64,000 nucleotides of DNA, from contig NC_009420.2 in NCBI RefSeq assembly GCF_000002875.2, positions 494,001-558,000 of the forward strand. Reading direction: 5' to 3'. The notes beneath the pieces are model-generated. The model searched no databases, had not been told where the DNA came from, and worked only from the letters and a program-made list of their open reading frames with translations. A program made the position numbers and the translations under genes. Shown one piece after another: positions 1 to 10,799 of this stretch. Every line of letters begins with the position of its first letter. Position 1 is the first letter of the stretch. The DNA comes from Leishmania infantum JPCM5 (Eukaryota > Euglenozoa > Kinetoplastea > Trypanosomatida > Trypanosomatidae).

Positions 1-3000
1 CACCTTCGAGTTTGTGTTCCCAACAGCGTCCGCCATGGTTGCTTCTGCCGTGTCTTTGTTACGTGTGAGATCTTGGGTTTCAAACAGCGCAGAGACCAAT
101 CAGCGATACAACTGCCTTTCCGCTTGAATACTGCGACGCAGTCTGTCTCGAGTGTATAGGAGACAACACAGCACACGCACACACACAGGCAGTCAGTCAG
201 GCAGGCAGGCAGGCAAGCGGTTGCGGAAGGTCAAACAGCGTCGCTTTTTTTTGCTGTGACCTACAAGTGCAACACGAAAGATATGTGAACGAGAGAGAGG
301 GGAAGAGGCGGCACGCGATGTTTTTCTCTATTTGTTTCTCTGCCTATTTTCGGCCGGTATCGAAGAGACTCGCAGCGAAAATAGAAAACCGTCTCCTCTT
401 CGAGCACAACAGCGATGGCTAACTTATTGTGGGGAGGAGCGCCAATGAAGGGGAGTGGAGGAGGAGAGGCACAAAACAAACAGAAAAAAAAACGAATAGA
501 AGCACAATGGTGAGAGAGAGAAAAGGAGAAGAGAGCGTGTGACGGAAAAACACACACACACGGAACTACGGTGTGCGTAGAGGTAGGGACGCACAGACGA
601 CGGTGACAGCAGTAAAGAAAGTGAAAGGAGGGCAGATGAAAGGAGGAGAGGGTTCGAGCGCTGAAAAACTGATTTGCACGGGGGAAGGCAGAAGGGTAAT
701 GCGCACGCGTCGGCAAGAGCGAGGGTCTTGTGTACAGCTAGCGTAGTTGAAAGGAAGAACACCACCAGGGGGGGAGAGAGCGTTGCGAGAATATCCTCGT
801 CTTGCCACTCCAAACCGCAGTGGCGCAACCCTCTTCCAGTTTTTCGTTTCTTTGCTCAGGACATGTCAGTATTTGTTCTCGTGTGTTCTTTTCTAGTGTG
901 GCGGTACGGGAATAGAGGTAGAGTACACCTGAAGAGAGCCTCCTGTATGCGGTTGCCGATAGACCACCTCAGTAGCCTAATTATCGCCTGCACAGTTCAC
1001 CATTCCGCACCCCGAAGGCACGAAAAGAAAACGCACATCTCGAATGCCTGCATAAACGCGCACACACCGTCTACGCCTCGGCCAGCTCACCGCAAGCGAC
1101 GTCCGCGTGAAAGCCATAAATGGATAACTCTGTGGCCAGAGAGGGATCGGCAAACCGAGCAAAACCTATCCAAGGGCCAGGCAAACACCCCCTCTGTAGA
1201 AGCTGATCTCACCCGTGCACCCCTGTGACTGGTGCGAAGGCGGCGGCCATCCGTTTGCATAGTGTTTGTACAAACAGCACTCAGCTCCTCCACAATCGCC
1301 AACACATAGTGCCAGGAGCCTTTTGTGCACCCCGCTGCCACACGTACCAGCCAGGTCCCATTTTTTTCTCTCCGTCAGCCGGGCACGCCAGGACTCCAAT
1401 GCGAGAATATATTCGTGTACGCGAATAACATATATATGTCTATATTTGTGTTGGTGCATTTCGATGAACACAACAGAAAGTCGAAACAACAAAGAAAACA
1501 ATATGATGGGCCCCACTTGTCCAGCAGGAGTAGGGGGTGGGTGGGTGAGTGTAGGGGCAGAGAGTGGCGTGAATGGCATCCGCCACTCGATCCAATCAAC
1601 GATTGGAGAAACGGCACAAACAAAAACACAACACGAAAAAAAGATTGCAGAGCAAGCAACAGGAGAGCAAGCACCCCTCGTAGAGAAAACCGAAAGCGAG
1701 GCAAGGCCGAGAGTGACAGTTCCAGTTCACTACTAGGACCAACTCTGGCCAGCCCACTTTTTTTGCCTCTCTTTCCCAGACTGCCGAGGTGGCCACATGT
1801 GTCAGCGGAGAGTTTAGCAGCCCACACGGAGAAAAAAGGAAAAAAAGTCAGGACAGCAACGTGCGCCAGCGGTGATGAACCAACTCACACACATTCATGC
1901 ACGTGGTTCATGCACAAGGAATAACGACGAAGTGAAGGGATTGCAGAAAGCAAGGAGGACAAGTCGTGCTCCCCCTCCATCCCCCTGAAAAAGAGACACC
2001 CTGGTCAGCCACACCCTGTTGCCCACTCTACTCACCAAAGACAGACACTACTGTGTACTAGACACCACCAAGCCCGACTAGAACTGTCAAGGGCAAGTAG
2101 AGGTAGTATCTGCATCGAGAGATCGTTGAGGGTCCCTTGCACAGCAGCAGTATGCACGTCTTGTAGCTGTTCTTCTCTGTGTCTCCATTCAGCGCGTGGT
2201 CGACCTGCAGGGCAAGCAGCGTGGGCACGCAGACATGAGATGCATCCCTCCAAAGGAGCCGCGGAAACTGGCGAAGAGAGAAGGGGGCAGGAAAAGAGCA
2301 GCAAGGAGAGACTTGCGAGCATGAGAGGCACAGCAAAGATCGGGGACGAGTCGATGGCCGTAAACCATGATTCAGGGCTCTTGGTAGGTGTTTGAAATGC
2401 GCTGACGCGGGTTTGACACCGGAGCGGTCGCATACGCACATGCAAGACGCACATACATGCAGAGACATATGCTGCTTTGTCTCAGACTTGAACGCACAGC
2501 CCTTGGCAGTGCAGCAGCCCGCGTCTCGACAAGAACCGGCCATACAGCTTGGGCTCGTACGGTCATAAGGGCTGGCATACGCGCACACACACGTACACAC
2601 CCTGTGGCGGCGTCTTCTTTTTGCTGTTGCTGTCGCTGTTTGTAGTGCGCACCCTTTTGACGCACCGTCTTCGTTCCACGAGGATGGGGGGGGCGGGGAC
2701 GACCTGCGATTCAAAACGTGAACGATTCAACAACGAAAACCGAAGGAGGAAAATACGCTAACGTACATCGAAGAGAGAGGCAAGGAGAGGCGTGGGTGAT
2801 GACCACCAAACAAAAAAAACGTTAAAGAGATGCTCCCGCATGACCGAGAGACGAGCGAGAACAATGGGACGCAGCATGGCATCCGCTTTTCTTCACAGAC
2901 AGAAGCAAGCAGGCGCCACCGGTGCGGCGTTCCTTCTCTTCCCCCTCCCCCCGCCCCCTTTTCTCTTGGCACCACACGCGGCCAAGACCACATCCTCCCT

Positions 3001-3107
3001 ACACGCACACACACGCAAAACCAAAAGAAAAATGAGAGCCCGACTCGGGCCCAAGAGGAGAGGCAGCAAGTGGGCACAGACATCAGCCGCCAAGGAGGAC
3101 AACATAA
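1..3107. other. Long gene-free spacer (3' flank of the pseudoprotease gene)
   Basis: No open frame in this stretch looks like a protein. The frames present are short, overlap on both strands and translate simple repeats or purine/pyrimidine tracts. It lies downstream, in the direction of transcription, of the gene ending at 3108, so it should hold that gene's 3' UTR plus the intergenic region to the next gene outside the window. It contains CA-rich and tetranucleotide repeats near 160-216 and several purine-rich blocks (for example 440-540 and 1450-1720) that are polypyrimidine on the transcribed strand. No RNA gene was recognised by eye. Confidence 0.6.
174..216. repeat. CA repeat followed by a CAGT/CAGG tetranucleotide repeat
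   Basis: A short CA-rich run passes directly into two CAGT units and about four CAGG units. It is a compound microsatellite in non-coding sequence, with no associated open frame. Confidence 0.8.
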
Positions 3108-4760
3108 CTAGCGGTGGGTGCTTGCTATGAGTGCTGGCAGTGAGATGCGCAGTGCATCGATGCCCCGTGGGTTCTCCAAAATGATGCCGCGGCAAGTGGG
3201 CGCATTACCAAGTCCCCACAGCGCCCGATTGCCGCTCACCAAAAGGCTATCAAGGTCCTTGTATTCCAAGATGATATGAATGAGGAGGTCAATCAGATAC
3301 GCCATGCTGGCGGCTGCGTACTCCGGGGTGTTATTACACATCAGCTCAACCGTATGCGGGTACTGCGCCAGCTCTGCCACAAACCCGACGACTATTTCCA
3401 TGAGAAAGATCTGCTTCGGCTTCTCTTCGATGAGATGGGTAATGTGCTCGATGACGTGCTGTTGCACCAAATCGCGTGCAAACTCCTCGTTAAGTCGCGC
3501 AAGGGTTGCAAAGAAGCTCAGCGCAAACTTCTGCAGCACGACGCTCTCACGGAACTGCTGAAAGCCGGGGTATAGCGCCTTCAACGCACGCGCGCCGTGA
3601 GCCTCAGAGAAGTTTGGCGCCGCACGGCACCCGACGATGTTGTGCAGCAGCACCACGCCAAACTCGAGCACCGTCTCGTTCGCAGGAAATGACTCCACAA
3701 CGTCGAGGATGGTGTGCACGCCTTCCTTTTTGATAATGGTGGCTAGATGCGCCTCCTCGCCAATGCTCACATTCCAGAGAGCGCGTAAGCCGATCTCCGA
3801 AAGCTTCTCGTCGCTACAGAAGAGACTAAGGTTCTGCAGAATAACCTCGATGCCGCCATTCGAGGCGATACTCTTGACCAGCTGCGGCTTTGCCGTCAGC
3901 TCGCACAGGCGCCATATCACCTGCCGGGTCATGGACTTGCCTTTAAAGTTGGCGAGGATGGCGATGATGCGCGTGATGTCGTTCGTCAGGTACCACGTGT
4001 CCCACACATCCTCGAACGTGACGTCCTCCTGCGGGAGATGCGGCAGCTGCACGTTGGCGAAGAGGTGCTTCACAATAGAGATCAGCGACAGGATGCGGTT
4101 CACGACTCCCTCGCCATCTGCCCTGCTCTGCGATTGCAGGCCGACCAGCTGGCCGTGCTCGTTGAACGCAGGACAGCCAGCTGTCCTCCAGCCCCCGTTG
4201 GACTTGAGGAAGCTCACATTGCCGCGGCAGCGCAGCACTTCCTCGAAGCGCTTCTGCTCCACGTACGGCGCCTGCACGGAATCAAAGTTGCCCTCGCCGG
4301 TCGCGGATAGCGTGGAGGAGAAGGTCGCTTTTCCGTCCAATGGAGCTGCTGCGGTGCCGGCCACGTCTCCGATTGGGTGCTCTACGATCAGTACTACATC
4401 GCCTTCCTCCACAGGTGCCCACCCTTTCTCAGTGAGTGCCATGTGCACCGGTGTGACGTTGAACAGCGGCGCCTCCTCGCAGCTGATAAGGCAGTAGTCC
4501 ATTTCTGGCGGATAGCGGGAGGCGAAGTAGTAGCGCTGCGGCTGCAGTTGCACATCCACGGCGCTTTTCTTGGTTCCCTCAAAGAACGTGGCCACAACGT
4601 GCGTGGCACGCGACTGCGTAGGGATAGCGGTGGCAGACGTCAGCAGCAGCCCCGGTGCCACCAGCACACCCGAGCCCACAGTCTTGTTCGTGTTCCGCTC
4701 ACGAAGCCGGCATACCGCAGGGATATTGATGCGGTTGCTGTTCGTCAGAGTCGACGTCAT
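3108..4760 (-). CDS. Trypsin-fold pseudoprotease fused to armadillo-like repeats (about 550 aa)
   Basis: Residues about 15-235 have the layout of a chymotrypsin/DegP-type beta-barrel: GSGVLVAPGLLLTSATA near 29-45, MDYCLI near 87-92 and AGCPAFNEHGQLVGLQ near 194-209. These correspond to the blocks that normally carry catalytic His, Asp and Ser. The His position reads Thr (about T44) and the Ser position reads Ala (about A194), while the Asp-like residue (D88) remains, so the protein is probably not a peptidase. Residues about 250-545 are Leu-rich helical repeats of armadillo/HEAT character, for example the segment LSEIGLRALWNVSIGEEAH. The ATG at 4760 was chosen because the open frame upstream of it translates as low-complexity sequence with no fold. 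The role is unknown. A scaffold function, with the barrel as a binding module, is inference. Confidence 0.75.
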   Translation of the reverse strand: MTSTLTNSNRINIPAVCRLRERNTNKTVGSGVLVAPGLLLTSATAIPTQSRATHVVATFFEGTKKSAVDVQLQPQRYYFASRYPPEMDYCLISCEEAPLFNVTPVHMALTEKGWAPVEEGDVVLIVEHPIGDVAGTAAAPLDGKATFSSTLSATGEGNFDSVQAPYVEQKRFEEVLRCRGNVSFLKSNGGWRTAGCPAFNEHGQLVGLQSQSRADGEGVVNRILSLISIVKHLFANVQLPHLPQEDVTFEDVWDTWYLTNDITRIIAILANFKGKSMTRQVIWRLCELTAKPQLVKSIASNGGIEVILQNLSLFCSDEKLSEIGLRALWNVSIGEEAHLATIIKKEGVHTILDVVESFPANETVLEFGVVLLHNIVGCRAAPNFSEAHGARALKALYPGFQQFRESVVLQKFALSFFATLARLNEEFARDLVQQHVIEHITHLIEEKPKQIFLMEIVVGFVAELAQYPHTVELMCNNTPEYAAASMAYLIDLLIHIILEYKDLDSLLVSGNRALWGLGNAPTCRGIILENPRGIDALRISLPALIASTHR

Positions 4761-5589
4761 TGGCACTAGTTTGCCCGCCCGTGTCTTGTGCGTGCACAAA
4801 CGTCTGCGCACCCGTCTAACCAGTGAGGTGTGTCTCTCTACTTGCAGATCCAGCTTGAGGCCTTCGGAAACGAGGCGTGTGCCACGGCGCGGGGGAAAAG
4901 ACAAGCGGTGACTGCACATGTGCATTATGCCCAGTAAGGATGAAAAGCGCAGAGAGCCATTCAGAAGACCGCGCGAAGAGAGAAGGGGGAGAGTGGGTTC
5001 TCGAGAAGCATGCCACCGGCATGCTGTGACGGCCTTTTCCATTTGGCCGATGAGTGACGTCATCACAGGGTGCGCAGAGCGCAGCGGTCGAGACAGTACA
5101 CACGTGCCGCGTTGTTGTCCTTGCCCCGCAGCCGGGATCCACGTAGAGCGAAATAAAACGGTCCGTCGGCTGCGGAGGAGGTGGGCCAGCCATACACAAG
5201 CAGGACGCAGCGACAGAGAGGAGACCAGAGTGCATGCGTGAGGGGAGGAGAGGAGGAGAGGAGTATCGGCATGCCATCTCCTACTTTTTTTTGGTTCCGT
5301 TTCTGCTTTGTCGTTCAAAGAAGTGTACACGCCCGTGAATGTCACGTACACCCACACGGGGCGCAGAGAGGAAGACACGTATATCGCAAGCGACAAAGAG
5401 AAGTACATCACCGGCTCCCCACGACGAAGCGAATGGGCATCAGAGAGAAAAAGCAGAGAGCGTCAGTGCAACCTGCGCGCGATTGCGTCCTGCGATCGAT
5501 GCTTTTCTGGGTCTTGTGCTGCAACCGTCCTCCGGCGCACCCCCCCCCTCCTTGTCCAATCCCACCCTGACAGCGCCCAAGATACCATT
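4761..5589. other. Intergenic spacer, about 0.83 kb
   Basis: This holds the 3' UTR of the gene ending at 5590 and the 5' region of the pseudoprotease gene. Purine-rich stretches on the plus strand (around 4930-5000 and 5210-5265) are pyrimidine tracts on the transcribed strand and could guide trans-splicing. No gene was recognised. Confidence 0.5.
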
Positions 5590-8500
5590 CTACAGCTGTC
5601 CCATAACCTCACGTGCATCGCGCGTCCACAGTTCTCCAAAGGTGAAGTAACGGCGACAGCTGAAGCAAAACGCTGCCTTCTCCGACGAGGTGCCGCTCTC
5701 CTCACGGCAGCAGGAGGTCAGCGGGGTAAGGCAGTTGGGACATGGCCCTCGTTCCACCTCCGTTGGCGTCATGACGTAGCGCGACGAGGGCCACGGCGTG
5801 CTACTGTTGACTGAGATGCTTGTGCGATCCTGCTCGGCGGTGGCCGCATCCGGCCTACGAATCGAGGAGACAGGGTGTCCGTTCACGTGCACCTGCAAGG
5901 TCGACGGGCCACGCGGGGTGTCATGAGCAATGGCGTACGAGAACGCGCCGCGCGGGGTGGACACTGGCGTGTAGCGCCGATACGGTGAGTTCGACGGCGA
6001 CGAATGAGCGCCACTACCGGCTCTCGCGGATCGACTGCGTGGCTGTGCGTACGCCCGGTCAGAGATGCTGTACCGGCTACTCTTTCCCTGTCGATGCCAC
6101 TCTTCGTGCTTTCGGCGAGCTTCTCGAGTGTGACTCAGCTGCAGCTGCACCTTTAGCTTATCCTCTGCCTCTTTGGACAAGAAGAGTAAGTTGCGTGTTT
6201 TGGCCAGCTCTTGCTGAAGTTTGGCGATCTGGGCATCTTTGCGTTCCTCCGCAGTAGGGTAGAGACGACACAACGCTGCCGGACGAGCGTGGCTTTCCGC
6301 CCCGCCGGCAGAGATGCGCTTCAGCTCCTGCTCCAGTGCACGGCGGTCATTGTTCGCAGCGCTCAGCTGCGCTTGAAGCCTGCCCAGCGCCTGGGTGTTG
6401 GCGTGAGCGTGCTCCATACGCTCCAGTACATCCCGATGGAGCGCCTTTAGCTGGCGCAGCTGCCCCGCCTGCGTGCGAATCACGGTTACGAGGTCCTCCA
6501 GCTTGCCGATAAGGTGCGCAGCCTGATGCAGAGCGCATGCCAGCTCGGGAGAGTCGGTGACCGGGCAAAGGTTCTCTGGGGCAGCCCAGTGGGTGAGTAG
6601 CGCGTCCGCCTGTTGATGCTCTTCGCTGGACTGCGCCTGAATCACTCGCGACTCGACGCAGTGCCGCAGCGATGCTAGCAGAGCCCGCATTGCAATCTGC
6701 AGCTCGCTCGTCAAGGCGCGGCCTTGTGCGCTGCAACCGCCTCCCTCCTCCTGGGCCACCACTACCGAAAGGTTCGCGACTGTGTACGCAGGCTCCACGG
6801 AGTCGTTGAGGCGGTAGCGACCGGCAGCACCGCCTGGCACTTCCACCCAGAGCTCCTGCTGCAACAGCACAGCCGCTCTCTTCTGTGCGTGGTGCGTCCT
6901 CCAAATGGCCCAGTACCGTTCTCGCAACGACATGTGAGCTGTACCTTCCACGTGTGCCGCCGCCACTCGCAGCGCAGCAAGCGGCAGCGCCTTCCGTTGC
7001 GGCGGTCCACCTTGCGATGCCTTGCTCTCCTGCGTGTGAGGCACGGCAGCGGCTGCCGGCACCACAGTTCCTACTCGTGTCGTTTGTGGCGTCGCCACCA
7101 GAGCAACCGCGGGACTAACAGGCGAAGCAGCCGTGGTGCTCGCTACTGTCGACGGTGTCGAAGCACTCGCGGTGCCACTCGCAGAGTTCCAATGACTTGG
7201 TGGGACGCTCACCGCAATAGACGGTGCGGCCGCACTGACCTGCGCAAAGGCCACCATCGCGCCGAAGCTCCCCGACTCCGCCGAGGAGCTCGCACCGCTC
7301 GTCGTAGGCTCACCAGCGATGTTCTTAGCGCATTGGGCAGCATAGCGCACCTCCGATTGCGCCATGACCTCCTCCTCGCCACTTTTGTACGTCTCCAGTA
7401 TGCTTTCTACCCGCCCCACCGACGAGGCGGCACTGCCTGGAGCATTCGTGGTTGTTGGGCTGGCGCTTGGTGGTGTGTTGGACACACCGCCAGCGCCCGC
7501 AGTTGTCAACAGCCTGTGAGCCTCCTCTCGGTTCAGTGGGGCCGGCTCCGCTCCGTAGCGTCGCACGAGCTGCTGGATTGCCACCTCCTCCTTCCCAGAA
7601 AACTTCTTCAGCGTGCCATCAACCGTGTGCAGCTTCGCAGGGTTGTACGCGTTGTAGAAAGCGACTAGGCGCTCTCGGTAGTTACCACCGATCGCCATCG
7701 ATTCCGCAGCGCTCGCCTTGTTTGGTGGGGCTACAGCTGTGGAAGCAGCTGTGTGGCGAGGCAGCGAGCCGTCCAGTGGAGACGTCACCGTCGCCAGCGG
7801 CCTTCTATCGGTATTTGGCAGCTGCGTTCCGACGGTGGAGTCGCCGTAGGCGCTGGCCACTGGTGGGGCTGCGGGTATGGTTGCTGCTACAACTTTCGCG
7901 GTGGTTATGAGGGGCACTGCGGCACCTTCCTTGACCTCGGGCACAGCCGCCACCTGTTTCTCGACAGCGGGCACTGCCGGACTTGCATGTGCCGAAGCTT
8001 CTGCATGAGTCGCTGATGACGTCAACTGCCGTCCCACGCCAGAAGCTGGCGCAAGCTGTTCCCTTGCCGCCTCCGGAACCTTAGTCGTTGCCACACGCTC
8101 AGTGGAGGGCTCTGGCCCGTATTTCTTCACCAGCTGCTGGATCACCTCTTCCTCTCGACCGGCATACCGCCTCAACGTCCCATTAACCTTGCTCAGCTTC
8201 GCCGGCTCGTACGTGGAGTAGATGGCTACAAGTCGATCATAGTACGACGGCTTCGTATGTGGATTGGCCTCGTCTGCCGAAGCGGAGTGCGATTGCGTGC
8301 TCTCACGCGCGTCGGGGCCGGACGACGGCAAAACAAGGGCTTTGGGAGACAGATCGACCTCCCCTAGAGCCGGCTCGGGCCCGTACCTTTTCACCAGCTG
8401 TTGCAGCACGTCTTCCTCGTAGCCGCGGTAACGGTCGAGTGCCACTTCGACCTTGTGTATCTGGCCAGGGTCGTACTTGATGTACATGGCACGCATGCGG

Positions 8501-8922
8501 CGCCGATACTCATCTGTCGCCCGCAGCGTGGTCATGAGAGACGGCGATGTGAACGCGATGGTGGTGCCGTCTAGCCTGCTAGCGTCCCCTGCAGCGGCGG
8601 TGCTGCACAAGAGCTGATTTTGCGTACTGCCACGCTCGGCGTCTGCACCGCTTTGCATCAGCATGAGGATGTGTGAATCACTCTGTTCGAAGTCCAGCTG
8701 AAGGGCCGAGGGGGTATCTGTGGGGCGTAGCGGGCCGGCAGCCGCGACAAGCTCCCCGGTCAGCGACGAGCGCCTTGTCGTGTACAAGTCATACGCATCG
8801 AGCGGCGTTGCCTTGCCAGCAGCTTCTTGGACCTTCTTGAAGATGGACTCGAAGCTGTCGGACTGCTTCGCCTCAAGAGAAATGGTAGATGCCAGTGGAC
8901 CACCAACAATAGAGAACCTCAT
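5590..8922 (-). CDS. Triple-motif, coiled-coil, zinc-ribbon protein (1110 aa), function unknown
   Basis: No named family was recognised. The N-terminal ~90 residues look like a small compact domain. Three copies of a ~45-residue motif follow at about 138-184, 228-272 and 416-460. Each has the pattern Y..Y.P.K...V...L..Y.G.EE...QQLV..YG.EP and predicts a pair of helices. They are separated by Ala/Thr/Pro-rich linkers. The C-terminal half holds a Trp-rich segment, then two coiled-coil stretches with strong heptad character (about 800-870 and 890-950). The last ~60 residues carry CPNC...CC...CFSC, a likely zinc ribbon. The ATG at 8922 opens the frame and starts with MRFSIVGG. A structural or scaffold role is inference. 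The repeats are clear in the sequence. Confidence 0.8.
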   Translation of the reverse strand: MRFSIVGGPLASTISLEAKQSDSFESIFKKVQEAAGKATPLDAYDLYTTRRSSLTGELVAAAGPLRPTDTPSALQLDFEQSDSHILMLMQSGADAERGSTQNQLLCSTAAAGDASRLDGTTIAFTSPSLMTTLRATDEYRRRMRAMYIKYDPGQIHKVEVALDRYRGYEEDVLQQLVKRYGPEPALGEVDLSPKALVLPSSGPDARESTQSHSASADEANPHTKPSYYDRLVAIYSTYEPAKLSKVNGTLRRYAGREEEVIQQLVKKYGPEPSTERVATTKVPEAAREQLAPASGVGRQLTSSATHAEASAHASPAVPAVEKQVAAVPEVKEGAAVPLITTAKVVAATIPAAPPVASAYGDSTVGTQLPNTDRRPLATVTSPLDGSLPRHTAASTAVAPPNKASAAESMAIGGNYRERLVAFYNAYNPAKLHTVDGTLKKFSGKEEVAIQQLVRRYGAEPAPLNREEAHRLLTTAGAGGVSNTPPSASPTTTNAPGSAASSVGRVESILETYKSGEEEVMAQSEVRYAAQCAKNIAGEPTTSGASSSAESGSFGAMVAFAQVSAAAPSIAVSVPPSHWNSASGTASASTPSTVASTTAASPVSPAVALVATPQTTRVGTVVPAAAAVPHTQESKASQGGPPQRKALPLAALRVAAAHVEGTAHMSLRERYWAIWRTHHAQKRAAVLLQQELWVEVPGGAAGRYRLNDSVEPAYTVANLSVVVAQEEGGGCSAQGRALTSELQIAMRALLASLRHCVESRVIQAQSSEEHQQADALLTHWAAPENLCPVTDSPELACALHQAAHLIGKLEDLVTVIRTQAGQLRQLKALHRDVLERMEHAHANTQALGRLQAQLSAANNDRRALEQELKRISAGGAESHARPAALCRLYPTAEERKDAQIAKLQQELAKTRNLLFLSKEAEDKLKVQLQLSHTREARRKHEEWHRQGKSSRYSISDRAYAQPRSRSARAGSGAHSSPSNSPYRRYTPVSTPRGAFSYAIAHDTPRGPSTLQVHVNGHPVSSIRRPDAATAEQDRTSISVNSSTPWPSSRYVMTPTEVERGPCPNCLTPLTSCCREESGTSSEKAAFCFSCRRYFTFGELWTRDAREVMGQL

Positions 8923-9774
8923 GGCTTAACGAGTCACGCAGAACCTTGACGATGATGTGGAGAGTGCAGCACACTTGAAGGAAAGAATAAACTAAGGAAG
9001 ACGGCGACGAGACCAGTTGTCGTGGTGCGTCGCCGGTGCCAGCCACGCAGGTAGAGAAAGTCTTCGTGTACAGAAGGCGAACAGCAAAACAGACCAGCAG
9101 TAGCCTACTCTATGTAGAAGTACAACCCGTTGTCGCGCTACCACTGTGCTCCGAGTGTGGACAGTAGAGAGGTAGTAAGCTTGAATACAGGTTTCGGTGC
9201 AAAGCAAGCAGCAGAAGAAAGGGGATGCCCTCTGCAACGTGCGCGCCTTCGCTCGGCGTGCACACGCACAACAACACAGAAAAAAAGGCGTCTAAGCAGC
9301 AACGGCAAATGAAACGGAGCGAAGCGCGCACCCACACACAAGCGTAGGTGCGCGCGGGTGAATCGCACGTCGTACGAGGTCCTGGTGTCAACGACAGAGA
9401 GAGAGAGAAGTGCACACACGGAAGCAGCAGAGATGGTTGGGGGCAGTAGAGGCGCTGCGACATCAGCATTCCGCCACGCCTACGCGCTGGAGGGTGTCCC
9501 TCGAGTACGATGAAGGCGATGAATTGGTGTGATGGCGGCCGTAGAAACACGGCTTGAACGCCTACCGCCTCCTTTTGGCGCGTAAAAAGATGATGCGCTA
9601 TGGAAGTGGTGCTCTTCTCTGTCTCTACACACTTCTTGTTTTCCCATGCACTTACTAGCGGAAGCGCTGCCTCCACGAAATCCACAGAGAAGCAAGACGC
9701 CAGCTCCCGCGCTGGGTACGGACACAGCAGTTCGCGAACGTAGACTAATAACCGCAAGAGGCAAACAGCACGAT
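8923..9774. other. Intergenic spacer, about 0.85 kb
   Basis: Non-coding by appearance. It holds a purine tract at about 9397-9410 and CA-type repeats. It should contain the 3' UTR of the 184-aa gene and the 5' UTR/splice region of the triple-motif gene. Confidence 0.5.
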
Positions 9775-10329
9775 TCACCGCGTCACACTTTCTTGGATGC
9801 CCTGGCTCGCCGACTTGATGCGTTGCAGCATCGATCCGTACTCTCTTTGAAACACATGTTGACGCTCCAGTCGCATCGCGGCGTCGTCGGCGTAGCGGCA
9901 GCGATGCGGCTGGCTCCCGTGCAACTCCACCTCATCGCAAAGCGGAGTGAGACAGGGCTCGCGCAGGAGCGTCTCAGAATAGACCTCTCCTGAGGTGCGC
10001 ATTTGCCTATGGCTGCTGAAGGTGCAGACATCGTCTTCGGTCCAACCGCACTTGGGGCAAGACCATCCACTACGAGGCCTACCGTCGGCTACGGACATCA
10101 CCCACCGTCCGTGCCGCTCAGTGACGCAGAGGCTCACGATGCGCTGAAAGTCGGTCAGGGCATCGCAGACAAGCCGTGTGCGAGCCTCCATCTCTGCGCA
10201 AAGAACTTCCTGCACCTTCAGTGGGCAGCTACTACACGCTGCCGGCGCAAACTGTGAGCGGTATAGTCGCGGATCTTGGGTAAAGGTGCCATCAGACGGC
10301 ACGCCAGGTACAGCAGCCGTGCAGTACAT
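9775..10329 (-). CDS. Small Cys-rich zinc-ribbon-like protein (184 aa), function unknown
   Basis: The frame begins at the ATG at 10329 and has normal amino-acid composition. Cysteines come in pairs and clusters: CSSC with further Cys near residues 33-55, GWSCPKCGW near 88-96, and a C-terminal group (EPCLTPLC and HRC). CPKCGW is typical of the first knuckle of a zinc ribbon; the second knuckle may be the later Cys/His group. The C-terminus is a short helix (MLQRIKSASQGIQ). It lies between the GC-rich retroposon-like island and the triple-motif gene in the same orientation. No homologue was recognised and no function is assigned. Confidence 0.65.
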   Translation of the reverse strand: MYCTAAVPGVPSDGTFTQDPRLYRSQFAPAACSSCPLKVQEVLCAEMEARTRLVCDALTDFQRIVSLCVTERHGRWVMSVADGRPRSGWSCPKCGWTEDDVCTFSSHRQMRTSGEVYSETLLREPCLTPLCDEVELHGSQPHRCRYADDAAMRLERQHVFQREYGSMLQRIKSASQGIQESVTR

Positions 10330-10799
10330 GTTTGGGACGTCAATCGAACACTCGCTGTACAGAGATCTACTCTAACGGAAAATCCGAACTCCCTTCAATG
10401 GTGAGGTAGGGAGAGGCGGTAGCAGCGAGGCGGGTTGGGCAACACGTGCTGTCTTCGAAAACAGGCCAGCGCACAGAGCGGACAGAGCTGTGGTTGATCC
10501 TCAGCGATCTACACTTTCGCTCACTTCCCTTCTTGTGTTTTACGCGGAGCGGAGGATACGATGCTGCTAGCCCTTACGCGCCACTTACTCTATCACCTGC
10601 GGCAGAGACACACACACGCGGGTCCGTCAAGAAAGCGCAGCAGGGATGTCGGGTAAACGCCTATGGGTGTTCAAAACAAAGGGCAGCGGCCAAGAGACCA
10701 AAAAAAGGTGACCGTCACACTCCAATGTAATTTGGTGCACAAGGCAGCTGGCAAGATCAGTACAGCAGGTACAATGAGAACAGGAGAGCGAAAGTTGCG
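10330..10799. other. Short spacer between the 184-aa gene and the GC-rich island
   Basis: No coding signal is visible. It should contain the 5' UTR and splice acceptor of the 184-aa gene. Confidence 0.4.

Noticed and set aside
2058..2714. 218-codon minus-strand frame in the first spacer
   Set aside because: Overlaps other frames on both strands, is low-complexity and has no recognisable domain.
3108..4760. Annotation as an active serine protease
   Set aside because: The His and Ser positions of the triad read Thr and Ala.
4761..5411. N-terminal extension of the pseudoprotease frame
   Set aside because: Composition is UTR-like and no fold is visible. The ATG at 4760 starts directly before the barrel.
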